In this document: positions 8,131 through 15,184 of the stretch, piece after piece
Numbering within the stretch: the stretch's first letter is position 1
How the letters are laid out: each line of letters opens with the position of its first letter
Notes under the pieces: model-generated
What the model saw: only the letters and a program-made list of their open reading frames with translations
Databases searched by the model: none
Told to the model about the DNA's origin: nothing
Assembly: GCA_036010965.1 (NCBI GenBank)
Contig: DASCMO010000018.1
Span: 1 to 15,184 of the forward strand
Source: GCA-2686265 sp036010965
GTDB lineage: Bacteria > Planctomycetota > UBA1135 > GCA-002686595
Reading direction: 5' to 3'
DNA length: 15,184 nt
Position numbers and translations under genes: made by a program

Positions 8131-10592
8131 GCTCACCGGTCGCGGACCCGACGCGGCGGGAGCTCAACGAGTACCTGGACGGCTGGAAGGCGATCAACCT
8201 GCTCGTCAGCCAGGGGCGGTCGTGGAGCGGGAACGAGAAGAACTGCGTCTACCTCAACTGCGGAGGTTCGCGCTTCGCCAACGTCTCGGCCGCGACCGGG
8301 CTTGATTTCGACGACGACGGCCGGGCCCTGGGACTCGTGGACTGGGACCACGACGGCGACCTGGATGTGTGGCTGCGCAACCGAACCGGGCCACGCCTGC
8401 GGCTAATGCTCAACGAATCCGACGGCGCGCACGCCTCCCTGTCGGTACGCCTGCGCGGAACGAGCGCTAACCGGGACGGCATCGGGGCGCGCGTGGAAGT
8501 CTGGCTGGAAGGCGAGGACGTCCCCCTCAAGCGCACCCTGTATGCAGGGCAGGGGTTCCTCTCCCAGTCGAGCAAGTGGCTGCACTTCGGCCTGGGCGTC
8601 GAGCCGCGCATCGCCCGCGTCTCGGTGCGCTGGCCCGCAGGCGAGCGTGAGGAATTCAGCGGGGTTGCGCCCGCCGGGCGCGTCTTGCTCGTGCAGGGCA
8701 CCGGGCGCTGCGAAGAGGTGAGCGCCCGCGCAGCGAAGCTGGCCTTGGTGCCGGCCGAGCAGCCCGCCGCGGCGACCACCGATGCTGCGCGTATCTTCCT
8801 TCCCTTCCGCCTCCCCGCTCCCATCCTGCCCTACACGGATTACGACGGCGGCCTCACGCGCAGGGTGCAACCCGACGGTCCGCTGCTGGTCAATCTCTGG
8901 GCCTCCTGGTGCGCGCCTTGCGTGGTCGAGCTGGAGGAGTTCGGCCTCCGGGAGGCGGAGCTGCGCGCGGCAGGAGTGGACCTGTTGACCCTGACGGTCG
9001 ACGGGATGGCCCTCGACATGGAGACCGATCCCGCCGACGCGCGCCGCAAGCTCGAGGAGCTCGGCTATCCCTTCCCTGGCGCCGTCGCGACGCCAGATCT
9101 GCTCGCCAAACTCGAGCTGCTCCAGCAGTTCTTGTTTCAGCGCTTCCCTAACTTCTCAGTCCCGACCAGCTTCCTGCTCGACGGCGAGGGGAATTTGGCG
9201 GTCATCTACCGCGGTTCGGTGAGTGTGGACACCCTGCTCGAGGACGTGCGCCTGCTCGATGCGTCTCCGCGCGAACGCCAGGACCACTCCGTGCCCTTCC
9301 CGGGCCGCTGGAACAACCTGTTCATCGACCCTCCTCTGGCGCTGGTCGCCGAGCACTTCCAGGAGGACTACCCCGAGGACACGATCCGCTATCTGGAGGC
9401 CCTCCAGAGTCGCGGTGGTGGCGGCGCGAAGGCGCACCTGCAGCTCGCGCAGGCCCACGTCAGGGGTGGACGCATCGAGGATGCGATCGGGGAGTATGTC
9501 CTGGCGCTGGAGAGCGACCCGCGATCGGCGGACGCCCTCATCAACCTCGGCAACCTGCTCGTCTCTCGCGGACGGATGGATGAGGGGCTGGCCCGCCTCG
9601 AGGTCGCCGTGGAGGTGGCCGATGACATGGCCGAGGCTCACTTCGGATTGGGGACGGCCCTGTTACGACAGGGCGCGGTCGAACGCGGTGTTGCGTGCCT
9701 GCGGCGTGCCGTCGAACTCGACGGCGGCTACGCCCAGGCCCACCACGACCTCGGCGTCCAGCTCGGCAAGCAGGCCGACTACGTGGGCGCGGCGCAGCAC
9801 TTCGAGGCCGCGCTTGATGCTCGCCCCGCCTTCACCGAGGCCGTCCTGAACCTGGCCAACATGCTGCGCGTCCTGGGGCGCGGAGAGGACGCGATCGAGC
9901 GCTATTCCGAGGGACTCGCGCAGCGCCCGGGAGAGTGGCGGGCGCATTTCAGCCTCGGCGATCTGCTGGCCGGCATGGGACGTAACGCCCAGGCCCTGGA
10001 GGCGCTGGACGCCTGCCTGGCCCTCGCGGGGGATTTCATCCCGGCGCGCACACGCCGCGCCGGCGTTCTCAATGCCCTCGGCCGCGTCGAGGAGTCTCTG
10101 GAGGAGCTGGGACGCGTGGTCGCCCTGAGCCCCGACGATCACCGCGTGCACTCAAACCGCGGCTTCATGTTGACCTCCCTCGGGCGCGCGGAGGAGGGAC
10201 TCGCCGCCTGCGACCGGGCTCTCGCCCTGCAGGGCGAATACGCCTTCGCTCACTCCAATCGCGCGGGAGCGCTGCTTGCACTGGACCGCCACAGCGAGGC
10301 ACTGGCCGCGGCCGAGAGGGCCCTGGCCCTGGTCGCCTCCAACGCCTATGCGCAGGTCTACCGCGCCGTGGCTCTCGACGCACTCAACCGCGGCGCCGAG
10401 GCCGAGGCGGCGTTCGCCGCGGCGCTCGCGATCCAGTCCGACCTCGCCCTGGGCTGGTTCGAGCGCGGCCGCGCTCGGTCGCGGCGGGGGGCCGCGCAGG
10501 AGGCCCGGGCCGATCTGGAGCGCGCCCTGCAGCTGGGATTGCCCGCGAACCTGCGCCGAGAGGCCGGCGCGCTGCTCGAGAGCCTGAAATAG
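8121..10592 (+). CDS. ASPIC/UnbV - thioredoxin-like - TPR protein; C-terminal segment in frame with the upstream lipoprotein
   Basis: The frame continues directly from the UGA at 8100-8102. GTG 8121 is only the first possible internal start; no Shine-Dalgarno precedes it (the preceding bases are pyrimidine-rich) and there is no signal peptide. Using full-length numbering, the seventh VCBS blade has DWDHDGDLD near residue 708. ASPIC/UnbV follows at about 735-830. A TlpA/ResA-like thioredoxin fold has NLWASWCAPC (cysteines C897 and C900) and a cis-Pro-like VPTSFLLD segment. Residues about 1067-1446 are eleven TPRs of almost exactly 34 residues. Thioredoxins of this class work outside the cytoplasm on disulfides, which implies export and so dependence on the upstream lipoprotein signal. 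TPRs provide protein docking. Everything needed for function looks intact. It ends in TAG, which overlaps a hairpin. Confidence 0.85.
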   Translation: MVSRSPVADPTRRELNEYLDGWKAINLLVSQGRSWSGNEKNCVYLNCGGSRFANVSAATGLDFDDDGRALGLVDWDHDGDLDVWLRNRTGPRLRLMLNESDGAHASLSVRLRGTSANRDGIGARVEVWLEGEDVPLKRTLYAGQGFLSQSSKWLHFGLGVEPRIARVSVRWPAGEREEFSGVAPAGRVLLVQGTGRCEEVSARAAKLALVPAEQPAAATTDAARIFLPFRLPAPILPYTDYDGGLTRRVQPDGPLLVNLWASWCAPCVVELEEFGLREAELRAAGVDLLTLTVDGMALDMETDPADARRKLEELGYPFPGAVATPDLLAKLELLQQFLFQRFPNFSVPTSFLLDGEGNLAVIYRGSVSVDTLLEDVRLLDASPRERQDHSVPFPGRWNNLFIDPPLALVAEHFQEDYPEDTIRYLEALQSRGGGGAKAHLQLAQAHVRGGRIEDAIGEYVLALESDPRSADALINLGNLLVSRGRMDEGLARLEVAVEVADDMAEAHFGLGTALLRQGAVERGVACLRRAVELDGGYAQAHHDLGVQLGKQADYVGAAQHFEAALDARPAFTEAVLNLANMLRVLGRGEDAIERYSEGLAQRPGEWRAHFSLGDLLAGMGRNAQALEALDACLALAGDFIPARTRRAGVLNALGRVEESLEELGRVVALSPDDHRVHSNRGFMLTSLGRAEEGLAACDRALALQGEYAFAHSNRAGALLALDRHSEALAAAERALALVASNAYAQVYRAVALDALNRGAEAEAAFAAALAIQSDLALGWFERGRARSRRGAAQEARADLERALQLGLPANLRREAGALLESLK

Positions 10593-10608
10593 GCCCCCCT
10601 TGGGGCCT
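10591..10608 (+). terminator. 7-bp GC-rich hairpin overlapping the stop codon
   Basis: AGGCCCC (10591-10597) pairs perfectly with GGGGCCT (10602-10608) around a 4-base CCTT loop. The stem begins within the TAG stop (10590-10592) of the large lipoprotein gene. No T-run follows (TAAAGC), so it is not a classic intrinsic terminator. It may stop transcription with help, or protect the mRNA 3' end. Positions 10609-10758 show no other recognisable element, only a purine-rich GAGCG-like stretch near 10647-10676. Confidence 0.5.
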
Positions 10609-10758
10609 TAAAGCGGGGCACGTGTAAGTGAGCGGAAAAAGCAGCCGAGCGAGGGCGCGAGAGCGTGAGCGCGAAGTGACAATCATCTACGCGTGAGGTG
10701 CCTTCGTTACCCGCGCTCCGATTCACCTCAATGTCCGGCCTCTCGGGGCCTGCGAACC

Positions 10759-11811
10759 ATGATGCGCACACTGATCCCCGCGGCACTCCTGCTCGTTCTT
10801 CCCGGCTCGTCACTCTCGACCGACTACGGCAAGCTCGACGCGGTTCGCATCGAGACCGAGACGGTCTACACCATGGAGACGACCGACTTCTCGATGACGC
10901 GCAACGGCGAGCCCGTCGATTCGTCCTGGGGTGGAGGTGGCGGTGCCAGCGAAGATGTGCGCACCGTCGTCCAGATCGATCGCGTGATCGAGCGTGAGGA
11001 CGGCGCCCCTTCCGTCGTGCGCCGCAGCTTCGAACTCGTCGAGGGGGCGGGCACGATGGAGCGCGGAGAAGACACCTTTGACACGGAGCGCGAGTGCCCC
11101 CTTACCGAGGTCACGCTCGAGTTGACCCTCGACGGCGACGGCGACGTGGCAGCTGAGGTCGTCGATGGCGACGAGCCCGCTGACGACGAGCTGCTCGAAG
11201 GGCATTTCCTGACCCTCGCTCTCGATGCTTTTCTACCCGAGGGGGACGTCGACGAGGGCGACAGCTGGGATCTCGAGCCCGAGGCCATCCTGCGCGCGCT
11301 CTCTCTCGACCTGGACTCAGCGTTGTTCCCCGAGGCTGAGCCGGAGGAGTCCTCCGGCCGCGAGGGCCGGCGAGGCCGAGGCGGCTGGGGCGGTGGCCGG
11401 AGGGGCGGCGGTTCGAACACCAGCTTGTTCAAACAGGCGGATTGGGAGGGAGAGGCGACCATCGAGTCCATGGAGGAGGACGTGGACGGATTGACGTGTG
11501 TGGTGATCGAGATCGAACTCGAGGCTTCTGGCGACATGCCCGAGCCGGAGTTTCGCGGCCGACGCGACGACGACGTGCTGGCACGTCCTGACAGCGCGCA
11601 GCGCATGCTCGAGAGCACCTACGAGATTGAACTAGAGGGACGGATCGCCTTCTCCTGCGAGCTCGGCCGACCGGTCATGGGGGAGATCGAGGGGACCATC
11701 CTGACCGAGCGCTACATAGAGCGCTCTCGCGAGGAATTTTCCATGACGATGTCGACGGTCCGAGAGGGCACGTTCACCTGGAGTGTCGCGCTCAGCGACC
11801 ACCGCGAATAA
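10759..11811 (+). CDS. Secreted acidic protein of unknown function with Gly/Arg-rich insert
   Basis: I do not recognise a named family. The start is ATG 10759 (a second ATG follows at once), chosen because it opens a signal peptide (MMRTLIPAALLLVLPGSSLS). The frame is open back to GTG 10693 but that extension looks like no protein, and no Shine-Dalgarno is clear for either. The 350-residue product is strongly acidic, with alternating patterns that suggest beta-strands, for example TYEIELEGRIAFSCELGRPV followed by MGEIEGTI near the C-terminus. A Gly-rich loop lies near residues 56-60. A basic Gly/Arg patch (REGRRGRGG and GGGRRGGG) spans about 200-217 and stands out from the acidic background. 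The general form resembles secreted planctomycete proteins of unknown role. The Spy-like gene starts 13 bases downstream, so the two are probably one operon. Confidence 0.8.
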   Translation: MMRTLIPAALLLVLPGSSLSTDYGKLDAVRIETETVYTMETTDFSMTRNGEPVDSSWGGGGGASEDVRTVVQIDRVIEREDGAPSVVRRSFELVEGAGTMERGEDTFDTERECPLTEVTLELTLDGDGDVAAEVVDGDEPADDELLEGHFLTLALDAFLPEGDVDEGDSWDLEPEAILRALSLDLDSALFPEAEPEESSGREGRRGRGGWGGGRRGGGSNTSLFKQADWEGEATIESMEEDVDGLTCVVIEIELEASGDMPEPEFRGRRDDDVLARPDSAQRMLESTYEIELEGRIAFSCELGRPVMGEIEGTILTERYIERSREEFSMTMSTVREGTFTWSVALSDHRE

Positions 11812-11824
11812 CAAAGAGACACTG

Positions 11825-12604
11825 ATGAAGAACCCGATTATCTCAACGATCCTGGTCGGCCTCGTCGCCGGCGCCGCCGGTGCGATGCTCTCTACCCTCA
11901 TTGCGGAACCCGCTACGAGCGAGAGCGATCCGATTGTCCTCGACGACAATGCCGGTGACCTCGAGCGACGCTTCGATTCCCTTCAGCGAGAGAACGAGGC
12001 CTTGAGTCGCCGTCTCCTCGATCTGGAGCAGGCGCCGCCGAGGTTGGCTGCCGAGCGCTCCGCCGCCCCGCTTGAGATGACCGACGAAGAACGTGCGGCC
12101 GACGAGCAACTGCGGGCGGTCGTTGCGGCGCTCACGAATCCCGATGCGCCCATGCCGCAAGAGTGGCGCGACAGCGTCAACCTCGCCCTCAAGGACATCC
12201 GCGCCGAAGAGGATGCCGATCGCGACGAGCAGCGACGGATCCGGGCCGAGGACCGTATGGAAGAGCGCATGGTGGAACTCTCGCAGAAGCTCGGCCTCGA
12301 CACCTACCAATCGGGCCAGATGCGCCAGATCCTGACCGAGGAGTCTCTTGCGCGCGACGAGATGCGCACTGCGATCCGCGAGTCGGGTGACTGGGCCAGC
12401 GCCCGCGACCAGTGGACCGGTCTGCGTGAGAAGACGAACGAGTCCCTCTCCCTGGTGTTGACACCTCAACAAGTGGAGGCCTACCAGGCCGACCAGAGCA
12501 CTCGCTGGGGCCGCTTCGGTGGTGGAGGCAACACAGGCGGCGGTCCTCGTTCCGGCGGTGGTGGCCACGGTACCGATGTACAAACCTCTGGCCAGACCGA
12601 CTGA
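11825..12604 (+). CDS. Membrane-anchored helical protein with Spy/CpxP-like LTxxQ motif and Gly-rich tail
   Basis: The start is ATG 11825, which opens MKNPIISTILVGLVAGAAGA. An AAGAGA element lies a few bases upstream, and the frame before it overlaps the preceding gene. The product is 259 residues. Residues 4-24 are a membrane anchor or signal. Residues about 43-67 have coiled-coil character (LERRFDSLQRENEALSRRLL). A helical region follows, with LTPQQ at 212-216, the LTxxQ motif typical of Spy/CpxP-type periplasmic chaperones and metal/stress sensors. Residues from about 228 to the end are Gly/Ser-rich and probably disordered. A periplasmic chaperone-like or sensor role is inferred, and homology is not firm because the LTxxQ motif is short. 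It is co-transcribed with the secreted protein 13 bases upstream. It ends 6 bases from the convergent dioxygenase gene. Confidence 0.8.
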   Translation: MKNPIISTILVGLVAGAAGAMLSTLIAEPATSESDPIVLDDNAGDLERRFDSLQRENEALSRRLLDLEQAPPRLAAERSAAPLEMTDEERAADEQLRAVVAALTNPDAPMPQEWRDSVNLALKDIRAEEDADRDEQRRIRAEDRMEERMVELSQKLGLDTYQSGQMRQILTEESLARDEMRTAIRESGDWASARDQWTGLREKTNESLSLVLTPQQVEAYQADQSTRWGRFGGGGNTGGGPRSGGGGHGTDVQTSGQTD

Positions 12605-12610
12605 GCGCGG

Positions 12611-13477
12611 CTAGAGCACCAGCGGGAAGAAGTCTCCCGAGACCGTCTCGCCCTCTTTCAGGAGCGGTGTGCCCGAGAGCAGGGGGGCGCTCCCGTCCGC
12701 GACCCGCACGTCGGGACCCATGTAGTTCAAGACCACACCGCGGCGGGGGAGGTCCGTCGGATTGGCGTGGGAGCCGTGCAAGATGTGGGAGTGGTGGATC
12801 GATACTCGACCCACCGCGAGCTCCACGGGCACGGGATCGAAGGCGACCCCCATCTCGGGCGTCAGGTGCTCCCGCACCTGCTCCATGTCTCCGCCGAAGG
12901 CGACCGGGGGCAGCAGACCCCAGCGCTGGCTCCCGGGGACGTACTGCAGGCAGCCGTTGGCCGGGCTCATGTCGTCGAGGGCGATGAACATGCTCACGTG
13001 CTGCGCGGGCGCAGTGCGTGTCCAGTAGGAGTAGTCCTGGTGCCAGGGAACGACCCCCAGGTGGTGCGGCGGCTTCCAGAAGACTTGATCGTGCCAGAAG
13101 CGCAGGCGCTCCTCACCCAGCAACTGGGCCAGGGGGACCGTCACCCCGGGGTGGAACACCAGGTCGTGGAACCAGCGGTCCACCAGCCACGCGCCCAGAA
13201 AGTGAAATACCACTTCATTCGGTCGTTCCCGCCACGCGCTCTCGATCTCGTAGAGCCGCTCGGCATGGATCTCGATCTCATCACCGATGCGCTGCAAGCG
13301 CGCGCGGAGCTCATCCACGTGACTGTGGTCGAGTAGCGGCAGGTCGATCAAGAAACCCTGTTCGTGAAAGCGCGCGACCTGTTCTGGAGACAACTGCCAG
13401 CGCGATCGATCTTCTCCAGCGTCCAGTCGCGGGAAGGCATCGGTCAGGGGCTCGTGAATTATCTCGTAGCGTTCCAC
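12611..13477 (-). CDS. Phytanoyl-CoA dioxygenase (PhyH) family Fe(II)/2-oxoglutarate oxygenase
   Basis: The 288-residue protein matches the usual length of this family. Iron ligands can be assigned as H146 and D148 in PWHQDYSYW and H234 in LHGSHAN, with R245/R246 (LPRRGVVLNY) placed to bind 2-oxoglutarate. PGSQRWG is also typical of the fold. Such enzymes hydroxylate small molecules in the cytoplasm using O2 and 2-oxoglutarate; the substrate is not evident. The start is GTG 13477, with AGGA at 13486-13483 in good spacing. The frame is open further up to ATG 13552, but that extension would overlap the start of the divergent sulfatase, and its residues (SYYNHRRDRGSPTPRN) look like translated spacer. 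There is no visible signal peptide. It faces the Spy-like gene tail to tail and the sulfatase head to head. Confidence 0.9.
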   Translation of the reverse strand: MERYEIIHEPLTDAFPRLDAGEDRSRWQLSPEQVARFHEQGFLIDLPLLDHSHVDELRARLQRIGDEIEIHAERLYEIESAWRERPNEVVFHFLGAWLVDRWFHDLVFHPGVTVPLAQLLGEERLRFWHDQVFWKPPHHLGVVPWHQDYSYWTRTAPAQHVSMFIALDDMSPANGCLQYVPGSQRWGLLPPVAFGGDMEQVREHLTPEMGVAFDPVPVELAVGRVSIHHSHILHGSHANPTDLPRRGVVLNYMGPDVRVADGSAPLLSGTPLLKEGETVSGDFFPLVL

Positions 13478-13516
13478 TGCATTCCTGGGCGTCGGGCTTC
13501 CCCGATCACGTCTGTG

Positions 13517-13522
13517 ATTGTA
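13517..13522 (-). promoter_or_regulatory. Candidate -10 box of the PhyH-family gene
   Basis: On the minus strand this reads TACAAT, five of six matches to TATAAT, within the 73-base divergent spacer. It would place transcription start about 33 bases before GTG 13477. No good -35 (GCCAGG at 17-base spacing) is present. Planctomycete promoters are often poorly matched to the consensus, so this is tentative. Confidence 0.3.
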
Positions 13523-13550
13523 GTAGGATGCTCTACCGACCTGGCTAGAC

Positions 13551-15184
13551 ATGTCGTCTCCGATCCGCCCGCTGCTGCTTCTCGCGCTCGTCATCTTGTG
13601 CGCACCCCTCCGTGCCGCACCGGCGGGGGACCGCCCACGCCCGAACATCGTCTTCATCCTGCTCGACGACCTCGGCTGGGGTGACATCGGCTGCTACGGA
13701 AGCGACTTTCACGAGACCCCGCGCATGGATCGGATGGCCGCGGAGGGCCTACGCTTCACCGCCGCCTACGCCAACGCGCCCAACTGTGCGCCAACCCGCG
13801 CTTGCCTGATGTCCGGCCAGTACTCGCCGCGGCACGGGATCTTCACCGTCAACAATGCTGCACGGGGGAAGGCGATCCACCGGCGTCTGGTGCCCACAAC
13901 CAACACGACCGTGCTCGCCGACCAAGTCGTGACCATCGCCGAAGCTCTGGGCGCGGCCGGGTACACCAGCGCCTGCGTGGGTAAATGGCACCTGGGTGAC
14001 GACCCGTGCTCCCAGGGCTTCGACGTGAACGTCGGTGGGAATCACAAGGGGCACCCCAAGAGCTACTTCAGCCCATACAGCAACGAGCAGCTCCCCGACG
14101 GTCCGGAGGGTGAGTACCTGACCGATCGTCTGACCGACGAGGCCCTGGCCTTCATGCGCGAGAACCGCGAGCGGCCCTTCTTTCTCTACCTGTCGCATTT
14201 CGCCGTCCATACGCCGGTGCAGGCTCCCTCGGACGCGGTGGATCGCTACAAGCGGAAGGACGCCGACCGAAAGGCGGCGGGGGAGTCGGGCGGTCACGCG
14301 CGCTACGCGGCCATGATCGAGGCGCTGGACGAGAGCGTGGGGCGCGTGCTCGACGGCCTCGATGAACTGGGGCTGACCGAAGACACCCTGGTGGTGCTCT
14401 TCTCCGACAACGGGGGGCACGCGAACTTCACGGACATGGCGCCTCTGCGTGGCTCAAAGGGAATGCTCTACGAGGGTGGCGTGCGGGAGCCGCTGCTCGT
14501 GCGCTGGCCCGGACGGGTCGAGGCGGGTACGACCTGCGACGTCCCCGTCATCGGTGTCGACTTCTTCCCGACCTTCCTCGAGTTGACGGGCGCCACCCCG
14601 CCCGCGGACATCCCGCTGGATGGCGAGAGCCTGGTCGCGCTCCTCGATGGCGCGGACGGGTCCGAGCGCGAGGCGATCTACTGGCACTTTCCGGTCTATC
14701 TGGAGTCCTATCGCAAGAACCAGGGGCGCTGGCGCACCACGCCGGCCGGAGCGATCCGCGCTGGGCGCTACAAGCTGCACGAGTTCTTCGAGGACGGTCA
14801 CGTGGAGCTCTACGATCTTGATACCGACCCCGGCGAGATCGAGGACCTCGCCGCTGCCATGCCCGAGCGCGCGGCGGCGCTGCGCGAGTCCCTGCACCGT
14901 TGGCGGGAGTCCGTAGACGCGCCCGTCCCCACCGAACGGAATCCCGCGTTCAGGGGCGAGGTTTCCTTCGTGGCCGACGGTAAGGCCTTGGACGTCTTCA
15001 GCGGCTGGGAGCAGGGCGATGGCTCTCTCTTCGGGAGTGGCAAGGGGAACCGCCTGATTGCCGGCGAGCGCCTGGGGGAGGGGGACTTCATCGTGCACGC
15101 GCACCTGCGCATGGAGGGCCAGGAGAAGAGCGCGGCCTCTTTCTTCCTGGATGCAGACCACTTCGGGTTCGAGGGCGCCCAGGG
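13551..15184 (+). CDS. Sulfatase (formylglycine-dependent), exported, with C-terminal concanavalin-like domain; 3' end beyond the window
   Basis: The frame runs from ATG 13551 to the window edge with no stop, giving at least 544 residues. A signal peptide is visible (MSSPIRPLLLLALVILCAPL then RA). The sulfatase fold has metal ligands D39-D40 (ILLDDLGWGD) and D286-N287 (SDNGGH). The formylglycine motif is C79-A-P-T-R83, a CxPxR site with Thr in place of the usual Ser. Other active-site residues are K145 and H147 (GKWHLGD), H220 (HFAVHTP) and K303 (RGSKGMLYEGG). Such enzymes hydrolyse sulfate esters, often on polysaccharides, outside the cytoplasm after formylglycine formation from the cysteine. 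A YDLDTDPGE motif near 420 closes the sulfatase part. From about residue 465 a beta-rich segment begins (LIAGERLGEGDF, then HFGFEGA), resembling a laminin-G/DUF1080-like sandwich that could bind substrate. No clear Shine-Dalgarno precedes the start. It is divergent from the PhyH-family gene. Confidence 0.92.
   Translation, partial: MSSPIRPLLLLALVILCAPLRAAPAGDRPRPNIVFILLDDLGWGDIGCYGSDFHETPRMDRMAAEGLRFTAAYANAPNCAPTRACLMSGQYSPRHGIFTVNNAARGKAIHRRLVPTTNTTVLADQVVTIAEALGAAGYTSACVGKWHLGDDPCSQGFDVNVGGNHKGHPKSYFSPYSNEQLPDGPEGEYLTDRLTDEALAFMRENRERPFFLYLSHFAVHTPVQAPSDAVDRYKRKDADRKAAGESGGHARYAAMIEALDESVGRVLDGLDELGLTEDTLVVLFSDNGGHANFTDMAPLRGSKGMLYEGGVREPLLVRWPGRVEAGTTCDVPVIGVDFFPTFLELTGATPPADIPLDGESLVALLDGADGSEREAIYWHFPVYLESYRKNQGRWRTTPAGAIRAGRYKLHEFFEDGHVELYDLDTDPGEIEDLAAAMPERAAALRESLHRWRESVDAPVPTERNPAFRGEVSFVADGKALDVFSGWEQGDGSLFGSGKGNRLIAGERLGEGDFIVHAHLRMEGQEKSAASFFLDADHFGFEGAQ

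Larger units (their letters stand above)
6222..10592 (+). other. Full-length reading across UGA: 1456-residue VCBS propeller - ASPIC/UnbV - TlpA-like thioredoxin - TPR lipoprotein (recoded, mutated or mis-sequenced)
   Basis: Read straight through codon 627 (UGA), 6222-10592 is a single frame of 1456 residues with no other stop. Order: lipoprotein signal (1-24), N-terminal CRTAC1-type region (25-285), seven VCBS blades (289 to about 720, the seventh being DWDHDGDLD after the UGA), ASPIC/UnbV (about 735-830), thioredoxin-like domain (about 866-1010, CAPC at 897-900), and eleven 34-residue TPRs (about 1067-1446). Seven blades close a standard propeller. TGA acts as a normal stop in four neighbouring genes (1947, 4274, 6022, 12604), each ending where its domains suggest, so genome-wide UGA reassignment is unlikely. 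Options are selenocysteine insertion, a recent nonsense mutation in a still-intact gene, or a base-call error. The residue encoded by the UGA cannot be told from this sequence. Confidence 0.7.

Noticed and set aside
10643..10679. GAGCG-like short repeats after the lipoprotein gene as a repeat array
   Set aside because: Units are irregular and very short; consistent with GC-rich purine composition.

Overview
The window is GC-rich, densely coding DNA that most resembles a Planctomycetota genome. The pointers are: several secreted HEAT-repeat and FG-GAP proteins, a formylglycine-type sulfatase next to a phytanoyl-CoA-dioxygenase-like gene, a large VCBS/ASPIC/thioredoxin/TPR lipoprotein, and an FG-GAP protein with a C-terminal domain I recognise from planctomycete secreted proteins (starts at a Tyr-Cys-Thr-Ala motif, ends after a W-Y-R-D motif and an S-D-A motif). 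This is recognition by eye; no search was run. I see no tRNA, rRNA, CRISPR, IS element, phage gene or origin. No gene-free stretch reaches 300 bases.

Layout. Positions 109-1947 (+) encode a membrane-anchored or exported HEAT-VWA protein. Positions 2190-4274 (+) encode a secreted HEAT-repeat protein with a proline-rich linker. Only 20 bases later, 4295-6022 (+) encodes a secreted seven-repeat FG-GAP propeller. After a 199-base gap holding a perfect 7-2-7 inverted repeat, 6222-10592 (+) encodes what looks like one 1456-residue lipoprotein, interrupted by a single in-frame UGA at 8100-8102. A hairpin overlapping the final stop follows. Positions 10759-11811 and 11825-12604 (+) are an apparent two-gene operon: a secreted protein of unknown function and a membrane-anchored Spy/CpxP-like helical protein. 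They meet the convergent PhyH-family dioxygenase gene (12611-13477, -) with only 6 bases between. A sulfatase (13551 to the window end, +) starts divergently from it and is cut by the window edge.

The most notable point is the UGA. Six Ca-binding propeller blades precede it and the seventh lies after it in the same frame, followed by ASPIC/UnbV, a CAPC thioredoxin domain and eleven intact 34-residue TPRs, with no other stop or frameshift. The downstream half has no visible ribosome binding site or export signal. Eleven bases after the UGA lies a 17-base, 7-bp hairpin whose loop starts with G; this spacing and size fit the loose bacterial SECIS pattern. The choices are selenocysteine (or other) recoding, a recent nonsense mutation, or a sequence error. 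I cannot decide among them from the window alone.

Most genes encode exported, cell-envelope or surface proteins. A plausible but unproven theme is envelope scaffolding (HEAT, TPR, propellers) beside catabolic enzymes for sulfated or alkylated substrates.
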